A stretch of 64,000 bases of DNA. Origin: Anthostomella pinea. Its lineage: Eukaryota > Ascomycota > Sordariomycetes > Xylariales > Xylariaceae. The notes below the pieces were generated by a model. The model did not search any database. It had not been told where the DNA came from and was given only the letters and a program-made list of their open reading frames with translations. The translations under genes were made by a program, and so were the position numbers. Location: positions 4,526,001 to 4,590,000 of the forward strand of contig CAUWAG010000018.1 of NCBI GenBank assembly GCA_963556695.1, in the 5' to 3' direction. Shown here piece after piece: positions 1-11,506 of this stretch; position 1 is the first letter of the stretch; each line of letters begins with the position of its first letter.

Positions 1-879
1 GCTGTGGACTAAATGACTAGAAAACCCTAGTTTCCACAACGACCACTCCTCTTTCTCATGCCTCATGCCAGTACACCAAAGAAGGTTTACCTGTTCCAAA
101 GCCAATGCCCTTTTATTAAGGCTACCCGCCTTGCTTTGCTACGGTCGATTTATGCGATAATTCCAGGGGCGTGTTAGGGCTCCTGCGGACCAGGACCTTG
201 CCTTGGAGGTGTTACGCGTCGACCACCTTTTTCGGCATGTTTTCCCTCTGCAAGAAAATACCTACTGGTGACGCAGGCTCGCACAGCCACGATACTGCGG
301 GCGCAGAGTCGTTCGTGATATTCCTCATACCTACACGTGGCGTTGCTCATTACCACCACAAAGTGATGAGGACTGCATGGGTTATCTTCGATACTTGCGA
401 AGCGATGAAACACCACTGGTACAGAAAAGGAGAGCCGTACCCAGAGAAAGGGGTGAGTGATTATCGACGCTTGTTCCCATGTGTACCATCAACATGGTTT
501 CCTTTCACTGTGCTTCACGACGCAATTACAATTGCGCGAGGCACACGAGGCGCGCTGTCACGCGATGTCAACGAACGCTACCAGCCCAAGCAATGACTAC
601 CCGTATTGGATTTATTCAATTTTACGCCCATACGCCGCGCATGTGACCCGCGAATCGAATTCCCAAAATCGAATTCCCAATGTCATGTGGAGAACCGGGC
701 TTGCTCCGTCACGCAGGACGTTTACGCCGCAAGTCACCCCCAAGCTGTTTTCCGTCCGTATGACCCCTAGCGCAAACCAATACGTAGCACCTTCAACCGT
801 CGTGGCAAAACCGAGAGTATCATCGTCATTCATATCATATTTATATTCCCATGGGCTCAAGTAAATACACACACAACAT
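1..879. other. no gene recognised
   Basis: This is the 3' flank of the sugar transporter. The open frames here begin at non-ATG codons or run against each other, and none shows a family motif or splice logic. A short direct repeat (two copies of ATCGAATTCCCAA, about 655-681) is the only local structure I noticed. Confidence 0.6.
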
Positions 880-2907
880 CTATTCATCATGAACAGGCTT
901 GACCAGATCGTCCGGAGCTCCCTTCTCATCCTCCTCGAACTCCTGCGGCATGCCGACGGGGCGGTTCTTGGCGAACCTGACGGTGCCCCACGCCGAGGGC
1001 GACTGCTTGAACATGAGGTCGATCTCCTCCAGGTTGCGGCCCATCGTCTCGGGGAACAGGAAGTACACCGACACGGGGACGCAGGCCGAGATGACCGCGA
1101 ACACGATGTAGTACTGCCAGCCAATTGTATTAATGGCAACGGGCGTGATCATGACCACCACGAAGTTCCTACAAATCCGAAGGTTAGCCACCTGATCACC
1201 ACCAGCAGTTCTGAAGTATGAGAGGCGCGAACATACCAAAGCCAATGGTTAGCCGTAGAAATCGAGCTCATAGCCATGCGTAGACGAAGGGGCGCGACTT
1301 CGGTGCAGTACAAGAAGTTGGCACCCAAAAATCCAATCGGTACGAACATGTTGTAAAGATAGATGAAGCAGCCGGCGGCGATCTGGGCGCTCGTGTTCTC
1401 CTTGCCGAACGACGTCGCTACGGCGAGCGCGACCATGCAGCACGCCATGCCGCCGCCGCTGACGATGAAGACGGCCCGGCGGCCGAACCGGTCGATGGCC
1501 AGGAAGGCCAGGAACGACGACAGGAACTTCCAGGTCAGCGCGCCGCCGGAGAGGACGCGGGACAACTCGGGGCTGAGCCCCAGGTTCTGCTGGAACAAGA
1601 TCGGCGCGTACACGCTGATCAGATTGCTTCCGCTGCGGTGGTTGTTAGTCACGTAGTTGTTGGCATGCACAACGTTGGTTGGGCGTTGAAGGGATCACAT
1701 ACGACATTTGCTGGTAGAACTGCAACAGCATACACAGTCCGAAACGGTAGAGGAGCTTATCCTCGCCCATCTTGAGCATGTCGGTAAACTTCACACCGCC
1801 GGCGCTGGTGATCTCAAGCGAGTGCTCAATACCCGTCATCTCAGCCTCGACCTCCATCGAATCCCCAGCACGTGCGCGCAAGATGGCGAGGTTGGCGCGG
1901 GCCTCTTCGTTGTGGGCCTTCATCAGCAGCCAACGAGGCGATTCCGGGAACAGGTAGACGGAGGCCATAAGGACGAGCGAGGAAAAGCAGGCAATGGCGA
2001 TCGGCGGCCGCCAGGTGATAGGTCCATGGTGGTACTCGAAGAAGCCGAGGTCGATCCACGACTCGAGAACGTAACCCAGACAGATGAACAGACCAGTTAG
2101 AACGACTTGACGCCCTCTGTTCGCTGAAGCTGCCGTCTCACTCATCCATACGGGTACGATCGAGGAGAGTTGGCCGACGCCCAGGCCGACGATGATGCGG
2201 CCGACGATGAATTGGGCCAGCCCGAAAGACGACGCCTCGAGGATCTCGCCGATTAATGTGCAGATGGAGGCAAAGAAGATTACGTTTCTTCTGCCGAACT
2301 TGTCACCTGTATATGAGCAAGACAAGGATCCAACCACTGTAAGAACATTGAGTTAGTGATTGCCCCTCCGGAGAAAACATCGTCCAATGTGCCAGAGCTC
2401 GGATGCGTGTTTCAAGTGTACATAGCTCGCGTTTATAAACGAACTCCGGGGAAAGGCGAAGGCCATAAGAAGTAACCCATTACTTACTTGCACCGATAAC
2501 GAATACAGCTAGAACACCCGTATCATTAGTTCTACTGTTCTGACAAAGGGGAAACGTCGATTACTAGGCTGGACCCTCGATACTTCCGAAACTACAGAGT
2601 TCCCGACCCCGAGGATCAGGTACCGAGAGGCTGCCGGACCTCGCACTGACGCAAATGCAGTCGTAGAGAGTAGGTGGGAACACATACCAACAATAAAGCC
2701 CTGCAACGTCGATTTACGGCTCTTCTCAGCTCCCGTCGAGTGGACGGTGTCGATCTGAGGAAACGTCTTCACCCAGTCCTCCTCGGTGAGCAGGCCTCCT
2801 ATTCCAGCCTGGTTGTATCCGAACAGGATGAAGGACGGGGCGACGATGAGCGCGATCTGGAGCCTGCTCAGGGCCTGGCCCGTCAGGCCAAAGTGCTTGA
2901 CGCCCAT
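880..2907 (-). CDS. MFS sugar transporter (major facilitator, sugar porter family), 5 exons, 519 aa
   Basis: A twelve-helix plasma-membrane sugar/H+ symporter of the sugar porter family. Exons on the minus strand are 2907-2688, 2508-2488, 2336-1703, 1632-1237 and 1168-880; they sum to exactly 520 codons with the stop. I chose the ATG at 2907 (MGVKHFGL) because the in-frame codon upstream at 2919 is TTG. Motifs in order: GYNQAGIGGLL after helix 1, GDKFGRR (loop 2-3 signature), PESPRWLL before the central loop, DRFGRR after helix 8, and PETMGRNLEEID (the PETKGRSLEE-type signature) after helix 12. Exon 2 is a 21-nt micro-exon that supplies VFVIGA within helix 2; without it the helix is interrupted. 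Family members carry hexoses, pentoses or disaccharides, and the substrate cannot be read from the sequence. No metabolic partner gene lies next to it. Confidence 0.92.
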
Positions 2908-4336
2908 TTTCCTCCGCAAACTGCTGCACTACGCAGCAGCACGACACGGACCAGGGAGCACGGCCGGGGGAGTCGACTGCGTGCCAGAGAGGTGAGAGAG
3001 CGAAGAAGGTGGTAGGGCGGAATGATGAAGAGCTCCGGCTGGGGTTGAACGCTTTTCTTGAGTTTTGAAAAGGGTCGAGTGTGAAGAAGAACCCTTTATG
3101 AAGGGCTATGACTGCAAAGCCCTCCCCTCGCGTCCGAGGCCCCCCTCATCCGCGTTGACGCAGTGCCGCGACCCCGTGGGACTCTGGGATCTGAACCTGT
3201 TGCGAAGCCGGGGTGGCCATGGTCGGGCTGCGGAGGAACCGACCATGCTCGAAGGCTGGGATCTAGCTCCCCAGCAAGCGTCGTGGGGAATGCTGTACCA
3301 AGCGGGCTCGAAGCGGGCTCACAGGGAAGGGCCGTCTGGAGATGTGACCATTCGGACGCATGAAATTTGCATCATGGGCGACACGGATGCAGGGGAGGGC
3401 AGCGGTCGACGCTAGCACCCGGTCCTTCCTCGGTGGTGGAGACTGGGGGTTCCATTGCGGCTCGGCAGCTGATGCAACGTCGAGATAGCCTCGCAAGCTC
3501 TGGTCCCCGGGCTGCCCGGGCTTTAAGACACGCGACTGAAAATATTCCCGTAAATCCAGAGCCCGAGACAGGACCTTGAGGCGAGCCGAGCGGTGGCGTT
3601 GGAAGCCATAAGGTTTATCTTCGTCGAACGTACTGGGCGTGTGCCTGAATCAAGCTCACCAAGTTTCACCAAGCTTCACCAAGCCATGCAGCCAAGCTGT
3701 CAGTTCGCAACGCGCCGGCTCGGTCTTGGAGGGGTGAATAGTCCAACCGTCGCAAGACGGACATGCGGCTAAAATAGCGTCAGACCGTCAGTCCATTTGC
3801 CTCCACCGCTCGTGGGGGCACCGGGGCCCCTGACTCGAAATCAGAGCCGACCGAAGCCGGAGTATGGGGAGACTGACTGGGATCAATCAAGGACGACGAG
3901 TACATACCTAGGTAAGTTAGTCAGTCGTCAAAGCCGTCATCGCTCCTCTCTCAAGGCTGACGAGATTTTATGACAATGATATGAATCATGATAAATATCT
4001 CCCCCGCCTACCCTTATCCCTCGCCCCTGTCCCATGCAGCTACAGTAGATCCAGATTCCCGTGCGGCGTTGAGCGGCGCATAAGTCAGATCTTAGCTTGC
4101 ATTGAGCACGTCTCGAGGCTCGCGAGGTCGGCAGCTAGTGTCTCTTCGCGGTTCGCTATCCGGGATGTTCATCGTACGACCCGTTTGCAACGCACAAAAA
4201 GTGCGGCGGCCGCAGCCTTCAGAAGAACCTGCCGTATTGATGGGCCAACATGATACGGCCCCAACCGCACTATCTCTACCCTACACCGTGTCGTGGCTTG
4301 CTCACTCTGCTCCCCTCCTCTCATCCTCCTCACCGC
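2908..4336. other. intergenic: promoter side of the transporter, 3' side of the ABC gene
   Basis: About 1.4 kb without a supported gene. Around 3655-3685 there is a short reiteration of CACCAAG-like units. No protein motif is visible on either strand. Confidence 0.55.
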
Positions 4337-6567
4337 CTACTCGGCACTCAACTCGCCAATGCGTCTCTCGATTTCCGGCACCTGTCTCAACAGCACATCC
4401 AGGTCCTCCTTCTCATCCTCGAGTTCCAGCCTCTTGTCCGCGTCCAGCTTCGTGAACACGTACTGGCCCTGACCATCGAACTGCAGAATCCTGCTGTGGT
4501 ACTTCCACAGACTCCGTCGGTGACTCACCGTCATGAGGGTGATGCCCAAGGCTTTCGCGTTATCGTACATGACCTTTTCCGTCTCCAGCGTTACACTGCT
4601 CGTACACTCGTCGAGGATGGCGTACCGAGGCTTGTGGTAGAAGAGACGCGTCATAGCCACGCGTTGTTGCAGCCCACCTGAAAGAACGTCGCGCCATTCG
4701 GCTTCGGCGTCCCAGCCTTCGGGGTAGAGATCCACTAGGTGCTCAAGCGATAATATCTTCAGCATATCAAGGAGTTGAGCGTCCGTTACACCACGAGCGC
4801 GCACAGTCCTCAGGCTGTCCGGATACGTGATTTGTTGGCGTAGACTGCATCGCGACAGGTATGGCCGTTGCGGGATGTAGAAGATATCCGTAAAAGGCGG
4901 CTTGTAGACCTTGCCGCCATATACGGGCCATAAGCCGCCAAGGATGCGGAAGAGACTGGACTTTCCGCACCCGTTTGGCCCAACAACGAGGAGATGGTCG
5001 CCTCGTTTCAGTGAGAACGACAACGCTTTGACAAGGACGTCGCCATTGGGTGAGATGATCGGAACGTCAATAAACTCGATGTTCTCGCTCTCGACGACTT
5101 GTCCTCGGCCTTTCAATACAGCTGCGTTGTCTTCGGTGCCGGAGCTTGATACAAGCTTCTTCTCGAAATGCCCTGCTTGTATATCATCCATCACTTCCAG
5201 TAGTGATGCCACGCGGGACGTATATCCTGCCAATTCCATGATCTCGCGGTAGGAGAACATGACCCGTCCAAATGCATCAGACGCGCTTAGCAGCATGCGG
5301 CGGTTTGTGACGAACGTTTCAGTCCGATCGCCCATGCTTACAGCTCCAGCAACTTGACCTGGCAGCTTGAAGAATACGGGTACGCTGCAAAGCATGAGAC
5401 CCAGTGCTCCCCAGAAGTATTTGATGACAAAGTCTTCCATGATTCCATGGTAGAACCGCCGACGCAAGATATAATTCACGTGTTTGATCAGGGTGAAGTA
5501 ACCTTTGTCGAGCGTGTCCTTCTCGGCCTCGTGTCCGTGGTATAGCGCAATTTCCTCACTATGGTCGATAAGCCTCGAGTGCTGAAATCGGAACTCTCCT
5601 TCAAGCCGTGCTTCATCAGCGACGAATTTCCCAAACGGGGGAGTGAGAAGCCTCATGACGTTGGCTGACAACTGAACCAGCAGTGACATGAGTATGACGC
5701 CTTCACCACCAACACTTTTTGATAATGACCAGGTGTATATTGTCTATCCTAGTTAGCTGGAGTAGCAATGATCACAGACGCGTAGATCTTACCATGTCCA
5801 GGATCGGCTTGGCCAGATTACTGTAGACCTCAGCTAAACTGTTCGAGAACTTGGCAACGTCGACGGCGATCAGCTGATCGGGGTTCTTTATTCGATCGTC
5901 CAGCGCCGAAATTCCATAGAAAGTGAGTTTGGAGAGGTATTTGTCGTGTATATGTTGGGTCAACCGTGTTCGGTACTTCAGGGACAACTCGGCTTGATGG
6001 TACGATAACTGTACAAAAATCGTCAACTGACCTTCCCATCGAAGCGGGAACCTGACTTACCATGGAGTTCGTAAAGGTCGCAGGCACCGCGATCAACATC
6101 CACCACACTATCCTCGTCAAGAACTCCCTACCGCTGCCCTTCACGAGCGCCTTCACAATAGCACCATCCATCTCTGCGACCTTCAAACTGATCACCGTCC
6201 GCACAACCAGGAAGAAGCTATGACTAATCAGGAGTCGGGTCTCCTTGCTGCGTACGCCGGGCACGACGATCTTTAGCAGGCGGCCGAGGGAGCGGAAGAA
6301 CTCGCGGTTCAACTCGACCTTCTTCTTGGCGGTGGTATCGGTGCCGTCGCTAGAGGTGGTGCCGGAGTGGCGTTTGGCGGCTTCGCGCGCCGACGCGGCC
6401 TTCTGCTCGGAAATGGCATGGCGGACACGGTTGACGAGGGCGATCAGCAGCGTCAGGTAGACGGCGCGTGAGATGCGAGTCCGATTCGACATGTAGAGCT
6501 TAGTCAGCCGCGCGACAGTGCTCTTAAGCGATCGATCGGGCAGGACTAGCTTCGACTGGACCGCCAT
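4337..6567 (-). CDS. peroxisomal half-size ABC transporter, ABCD/ALD family (PXA-like), 3 exons, 709 aa
   Basis: A half-transporter of the ABCD family, which imports long-chain fatty acids or their CoA esters into peroxisomes for beta-oxidation, working as a dimer of half-transporters (Pxa1-Pxa2 in yeast). Exons are 6567-6061, 6008-5793 and 5743-4337, total 710 codons with the stop, close to the usual length of fungal PXA2-type proteins. The ATG at 6567 is used; the codon just upstream is GTG. Exons 1-2 encode the membrane domain, including the family's [10 protein letters not shown] stretch. Exon 3 carries the EAA-like SEEIALYHG motif, Walker [10 protein letters not shown], a signature variant [11 protein letters not shown] (usually LSGGEKQR), Walker [10 protein letters not shown] and the H-loop TVSHR. 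The Glu of Walker B is present, so ATPase activity is expected. Whether this is the Pxa1 or Pxa2 partner is not settled. Confidence 0.93.
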
Positions 6568-7197
6568 CACAACGGTGGTGTGGGTGTGGATGAGGAAGAC
6601 GACGGCGGATAGGAGTTGGGGTAGTTGCGATGCGATGCGATACGCTCGCTCGTGGGCCTCGGCGATCGGATGGATCTGGCTATAGGAGGGGTTCGCAGGG
6701 AGCAGTCAAAGACACACCACGATGCAGTTCAGCCCATGGATGGCGAAGGGACGAAGAGACAGTATGCGAGTATGCTTGATTGAGTGTCTAGGAAAGAACA
6801 GAGAGTATCGTGATTACATGACTGTGAGCCTTGGGCATGAGCGTTGCTGACATCCAGCGCCCCTCAAAGTCCGGGAGACGGTTTAACGGTTGACGATGGA
6901 TTAGACGGACTCGAGTGCCTCGAGGCACGTTCCTCGGCGAATGCAACCGCTCCCGAGCTGAGTCTGGGGGTGCAGGTGACGCCTGCTTGCATGTGATTCC
7001 TCCCGGCAGCTGAGCCCCGACATTCGGGACGTTACGGCTTCATCGGAAATTGTGGGGTAATATGCATCTAGAAGAATTATGAGTCAGACGAGGGTAGTCT
7101 TCGCGGGGTTCGCAAACAATTTGTTCTTCTGTACAGAGCCTCTTCTCTCTTCAGCGACAACCATCAAACCGATCCGAACGAAGAACCGTTACCAAAA
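6568..7197. promoter_or_regulatory. divergent promoter between the ABCD transporter and DPH3, with two CCTCGG sites
   Basis: The 630-bp region drives two divergent genes. CCTCGG occurs at 6657-6662 (about 90 bp upstream of the transporter ATG) and at 6932-6937. This hexamer is the core bound by the fungal fatty-acid regulators FarA/FarB/CTF1 in promoters of peroxisomal and beta-oxidation genes. Two copies upstream of a peroxisomal fatty-acid importer fit that role, but a six-base motif can also occur by chance in GC-rich DNA. Confidence 0.4.
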
Positions 7198-7535
7198 ATG
7201 GCCGAAGAAGAGGACATTGCCGTCTACGACGAGGTCGAGATCGAGGACATGACCTTCGACGAGACCCTCCAAATCTACCACTACCCGTGCCCTTGTGGCG
7301 ACCGATTCGAGATTGCGCTGATGGACCTGCAAGACGACGCGACCGACATCGCCGTCTGCCCGAGCTGCAGTCTGATGATCAGGGTAATATTCGACCAGGT
7401 ACGCTCCCGCATATGCTTTCCTGTGTGTGTGTACAAGGTGCTAATCCCGTCGGACAGGATGACCTCCCGAAACCCCCTCCTCCTCCCGCTCCCGAACCTG
7501 CAGAGCAGCAGCAGCAGGTGCCAGTCGCCGTCTGA
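7198..7535 (+). CDS. dph3: DPH3 (KTI11), CSL-type zinc/iron protein for diphthamide synthesis, 92 aa
   Basis: A small CSL zinc-finger protein that donates electrons to the Dph1-Dph2 radical enzyme in the first step of diphthamide synthesis on elongation factor 2, and also supports Elongator-dependent tRNA wobble modification. Exons are 7198-7398 and 7458-7535; the 59-nt intron starts GTACGC and ends GGACAG. The DPH3 family start is clear ([13 protein letters not shown]), followed by the metal-binding cysteines as CPCGDRF and, about 20 residues later, CPSC, giving four ligands in the CxC...CxxC pattern of the family. A short Pro/Gln-rich tail follows ([10 protein letters not shown]). Length matches family members (80-90 aa). 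It shares its promoter with the peroxisomal ABC transporter. Confidence 0.95.
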
Positions 7536-8360
7536 ACGCCAGAAATCGTTGTCACGTTGGGCGTCAGGGGCGTCACTACATGGTCAGAACTCCGGGGGAC
7601 CCTCTTCTGACTCATAAGACGTTACGACGGGGCATTGGGGAAGCGTATCGGACGCTGAAAAGTCACGCAATACATACGACGACACGGAATAGACCATGCC
7701 ACCAGCGCACCTGCGAGCTTCTTTCCACAATGCCCATAGATCGACCACTCCTTACAGGGCAAAGCCCGCGCTTTGTCGCGCCAAGCGCGAGGATACAGAT
7801 CATTGCGGCCTGGCAATTAACAAAACAAGTGCTGGAGGCAGGTTGTTGGCTACACAGCCATGACCTTCAGGCGTTATGGTTACTGTCGATTCATAGGCTC
7901 TCCTCGACCGAGCTGCTTCGGTTCCCCTCCTTGCGCGTAGCACTTCATCTGCTTTGGCAGCCTATGGTTACCGTCGAAACATATGCTTGGACCAAATATC
8001 AAGTGCCAAACCGACGATGTCTGCCCGCATGAAGCGCAATCGCAAGAACTGCCAAGTCAGCAGCAAGCAGGTCAAAGTGCTGATGAAAGTTGTTTACCAT
8101 TCAAGAACGATGGTGCACTTTGTACTGCAAAGCCAAGCAGTAGGAATCGAAAATGTTGATGCTATCAGAACCACCGCCACAATGTTGGGTATATAAACAC
8201 AATCGAACGCCAAGGTGGATATCCAGAAGCAAAATCGTCAACCGTAAACGCAGGTCCATGATATCGTCGCATCCGATGCTCACGTCATTCCCAGCCGTGA
8301 AACTCCAGTGGTATGCAATGCAATGCAGTTCTAATTCATATCCCTCGGTCCACGAGTCCA
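7536..8360. other. intergenic, no gene recognised
   Basis: About 0.8 kb between the 3' ends of DPH3 and the small secreted protein gene. Open frames on both strands lack motifs and splice support. Confidence 0.55.
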
Positions 8361-8738
8361 TCATAACAGGAACAGCCCGGCCGCGGAAAAGACGATGAGG
8401 CCCATGACCGAGGCGTCGAACGCTGGCTTATCTGCCGCGTCTGTCGTGATGGGGTTCGGCGGCTGTGTAATGGTTTTTATGACGTGTACTGTTTGTGTGG
8501 TTTCCGTCGTTTCTGTCGTGTCCGCGCTTTCTGTGTAGTTGATCGAGGCCGAGACCAATGCTGTTGAATAGGTCAGGATGTGTTCTGACATGGGGAACGG
8601 CAGCTTGCCCTCTTGCGACCTACCTCTCGAACTGGGCGTTCCGGTCTCAACCACGCTCGTTGGATTCGCCAGGACGTGCTGTTGAGCGGCGAAGGTGGCC
8701 GGGATGGCAGCGGCGAAGATGGCGTTTCGGAAATGCAT
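8361..8738 (-). CDS. small secreted GPI-type cell-surface protein, 125 aa
   Basis: I do not recognise a named family. The product starts with a signal peptide (MHFRNAIFAAAIPATFAAQ), continues through a Thr/Ser-rich middle (ESADTTETTETTQT) suited to O-glycosylation, and ends with a hydrophobic tail (VMGLIVFSAAGLFLL) after a small-residue stretch, the layout of fungal GPI-anchored wall proteins. It reads as one exon from the ATG at 8738 to the stop at 8361. A 39-nt stretch bounded by GTAGGT and TGTCAG lies inside it (roughly 8626-8588); it is in frame either way and short for an intron, so I keep it as coding. Confidence 0.6.
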   Translation of the reverse strand: MHFRNAIFAAAIPATFAAQQHVLANPTSVVETGTPSSRGRSQEGKLPFPMSEHILTYSTALVSASINYTESADTTETTETTQTVHVIKTITQPPNPITTDAADKPAFDASVMGLIVFSAAGLFLL

Positions 8739-8824
8739 CTTGGGTGGTCTGAGGTTTGCTCGGTGGAAGGTTGACTGATTTATGAGTTGCCGGGCAGTAC
8801 AACCTGATCAATGGGTTGGTCCCT

Positions 8825-8860
8825 CAATGCCCTCTTCAATGCCCTCTTCAATGCCCTCTT
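8825..8860. repeat. 12-bp tandem repeat, three perfect copies
   Basis: The unit CAATGCCCTCTT is present three times head to tail in the presumed promoter of the small GPI-type gene, about 90-120 bp upstream of its ATG. Confidence 0.9.
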
Positions 8861-8970
8861 GATGAGATGGACAAGATGAATGCAACAATAAGAAACAGAA
8901 ACGCGGAGTCGAGAGGCGGAGAGGCCAGCTGCCTACTAGCAGCACATTGAGCAATCAAACCAGACGTATC

Positions 8971-9217
8971 GTGTATTGTGTGTTGTGTATTGTGTGTTGT
9001 GTATTGTGTGTTGTGTATTGTGTGTTGTGTATTGTGTGTTGTGTATTGTGTGTTGTGTATTGTGTGTTGTGTATTGTGTGTTGTGTATTGTGTGTTGTGT
9101 ATTGTGTGTTGTGTATTGTGTGTTGTGTATTGTGTGTTGTGTATTGTGTGTTGTGTATTGTGTGTTGTGTATTGTGTGTTGTGTATTGTGTGTTGTGTAT
9201 TGTGTGTTGTGTATTGT
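8971..9217. repeat. 14-bp minisatellite, about 17.5 copies
   Basis: The unit GTGTATTGTGTGTT is repeated in perfect register from 8971 to 9208 (17 full copies), followed by a partial copy that breaks down into GTTGTTTGG. It contains only T and G apart from one A on the plus strand. Because 14 is not a multiple of 3, all frames stay open and produce long meaningless Cys/Val/Leu or Thr/His/Asn reading frames; none is a gene. The unit is not the fungal telomere repeat TTAGGG. Confidence 0.97.
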
Positions 9218-11506
9218 TGTTTGGTTGCGATAGTGGCGCGTCGGGGAGGCGAGGACGAGGACGAGGACGAGGGGAGATGGAGATAGTAAATAGGCAGATA
9301 GGTAATCAAGAGAGAAGATCTTCACCCCCGGTTCCCTGCCCAGTTGTACAAGCAACTTGCAAGCATCGGGTCGGGGTCAGAGGGTCAAGGGAATAGAATA
9401 TGTGGGCTGCGGTGTTTCTTGCACGACATCATCGTCGCAGAGCAAAACACACCCCCCCGGTGGATAATGGGAGATCCTATTATCATTTATGGCCCCCAGG
9501 CTAGCCAGGCTGGTTCGAATCGGCTGCCGCGCCTCCTTCAGCCTCTTCAGCAGTAATAAACCGGGCAGACGCGCATAACAGCTTTACAAGTAGACCATCA
9601 GTTTCGCTAGTCAAAAATAGTAAAGACGCTGCTGGCTGTTGGAGGACGCCGTCGGTCCTGTCACTTCGGGTTGGCAGGCCAGAGCAGCCTGGTGCCGTGA
9701 TCCCATTCCATTCTCATCCTAGGCCAAGGGCTCTAAAAGGATTGATGGCGTGTGGGCCACGTATCACTGCAGACCGACCGACAGACAGACGGCCGGTGAC
9801 AGACAGGCGAGACTTGCGCAATAAAGAACGCCACCACAACGACGCGCGGGTCCCAGCATTGGGTCCGACGGACAGGGGCTGCAGGAGGGCTGCTGCCTCT
9901 GGTTATCTTGGGACATGTGGAGGACGTCGGGAACGATAGCAGAAACAAGACAGGAATCCTATTCCCCATCCCGATCCCCCTCACGCATGCCAGCCAACAC
10001 CAACACCACTCCTTCTGCTCGCGATGGTGTGTAGGGCAGTGTTATGTGTGAGTGTGAGCGTGAGTATGTGTGTGTGACGACAAGCTGCGTAATCCTCAGT
10101 GCCGCACTGCGACAGAATCAGGCGAAGCATCTGAAACGCCACCAGAGGCCACCGAATGATGCAGCACGACAGGAAACATCAGCAGGGCCGCAGGAGAAGA
10201 GAAGATCGGCATGCCAATGGCGGGACAAAACACTTGTTGTTGGTGCAACGGTCTGATCATCAGATGCTCTCATCACTGATCAATTCCCCTCGCCGTACCA
10301 ACATTCCGTCGTATCTGCAACAGTGTCGTATCTGCAAATGCGATAATCATCAATATGTTCCTGCTTCTGTCGATGCAGTTTGGTGGTACCCCCAATCAAG
10401 CTTCAGGGTTCTCGCAAGGGTTTTACTGGCGCCGGTGCGGGCAGATAAACTTGCATTAGGTTGTCAGACGAGCCGAAAAGCATGCGAAGCTACTGTAGGT
10501 AGCGAGCCGAGTCCTGTTCTGTGTCCCGTGGGCAGAACAACACCATGATACGTCCAATTCATCCATACATTGACTTGTATTCAGGTGGCATGACAGCTGA
10601 GTAGGCCCGAGTACATAGATGATCATGATAGCCTCAAACTGACAGGAATATGCATCATGTAGGATGGTCTGTTGGCCCGTTTGAGCTTCCCTGCTTGCAT
10701 CCTGTCAGACGGGGTCCCTCTCGTAGCAGCACGATGGCGTCACAAGCGACAGGGGCCGCCGTCCCAATGCGGCAATCCAGCCTCCAGAACCTGAACCTCG
10801 AACCGTTTTCGACGAGTGTGTGGTCTGCGACTGCTGATCCTTGCAGGTGTTTTGGTCCAAATATAGTTGACACAGACATAATATCCGACAGGTCTGACAT
10901 TCCTGCTGTCGTCATCAGATTTGTTCTGATGACAGAGGTGATAGTGAGCGGCTCTTCGGCTTCTTCGGCCATCACTTCAGTTGCCGACGCTGGTCACGGG
11001 ACCAGCCACCCTTCCCGTGATATCGTCATGATATTGGCTGTGCAGTCTTTCTCGCGTTCCATTGATATCATACAGAGTCCAAGTCATTGTCGAAAAGCAT
11101 CACTGAATTTCATCAGGTACAGAATTGTCCTATTCGAACCGAGGTCAGAACCTAGAAATGTTCGTAAACGTCGAGACAGAAACGCGAAAGCGCTCAAACC
11201 TTGTCGCATACACCGTGGATATTACCCTTAAAATACATGGTCAACTAGATTGAGCGTCACCTCCTACATGTTCGTTCCGTCAGACTGAGATCACAGGAAG
11301 CTTTCCATAGCCCAACTAGCCACCCACTATAAATCGCCCTAGATGCTTTACTCCCCCATTTCCCAGCAATGGCATAGACAACATATGATTCTTTTTACAT
11401 CGATCAATTCAGTGTTGCAAGCGCTATCTTTTAGTATTTTTTGATTGATTGATTTCCTTCATGATCATGGGTGCTGAGCCTAGCAAGTGGCTTCTATTGT
11501 GGTCTG
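9218..11506. other. 2.3 kb intergenic, no supported gene
   Basis: Short GACC/GACAG reiterations occur at 9772-9800 and GTGTGAGTGTGAGCG-like runs near 10043-10070. Long frames at 10650-11231 (+) and 10655-10972 (-) overlap each other and show no domain, signal peptide or splice pattern. Confidence 0.5.

Noticed and set aside
171..864. Overlapping frames at the left edge of the window
   Set aside because: Non-ATG starts and composition without domain features.
8848..9396. Long open frames on both strands (Cys/Val/Leu or Thr/His/Asn repeats) over the minisatellite
   Set aside because: They arise because a 14-bp unit without stops is open in all frames; there is no start, intron or flanking coding sequence.
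9505..9525. GGTTCGAATC, resembling a tRNA B box
   Set aside because: No A box or cloverleaf can be drawn upstream; isolated match.
10650..11231. 193-codon frame (+) and 105-codon frame (-) overlapping each other
   Set aside because: No motif, no splice support, and mutual overlap; both strands being open suggests chance.
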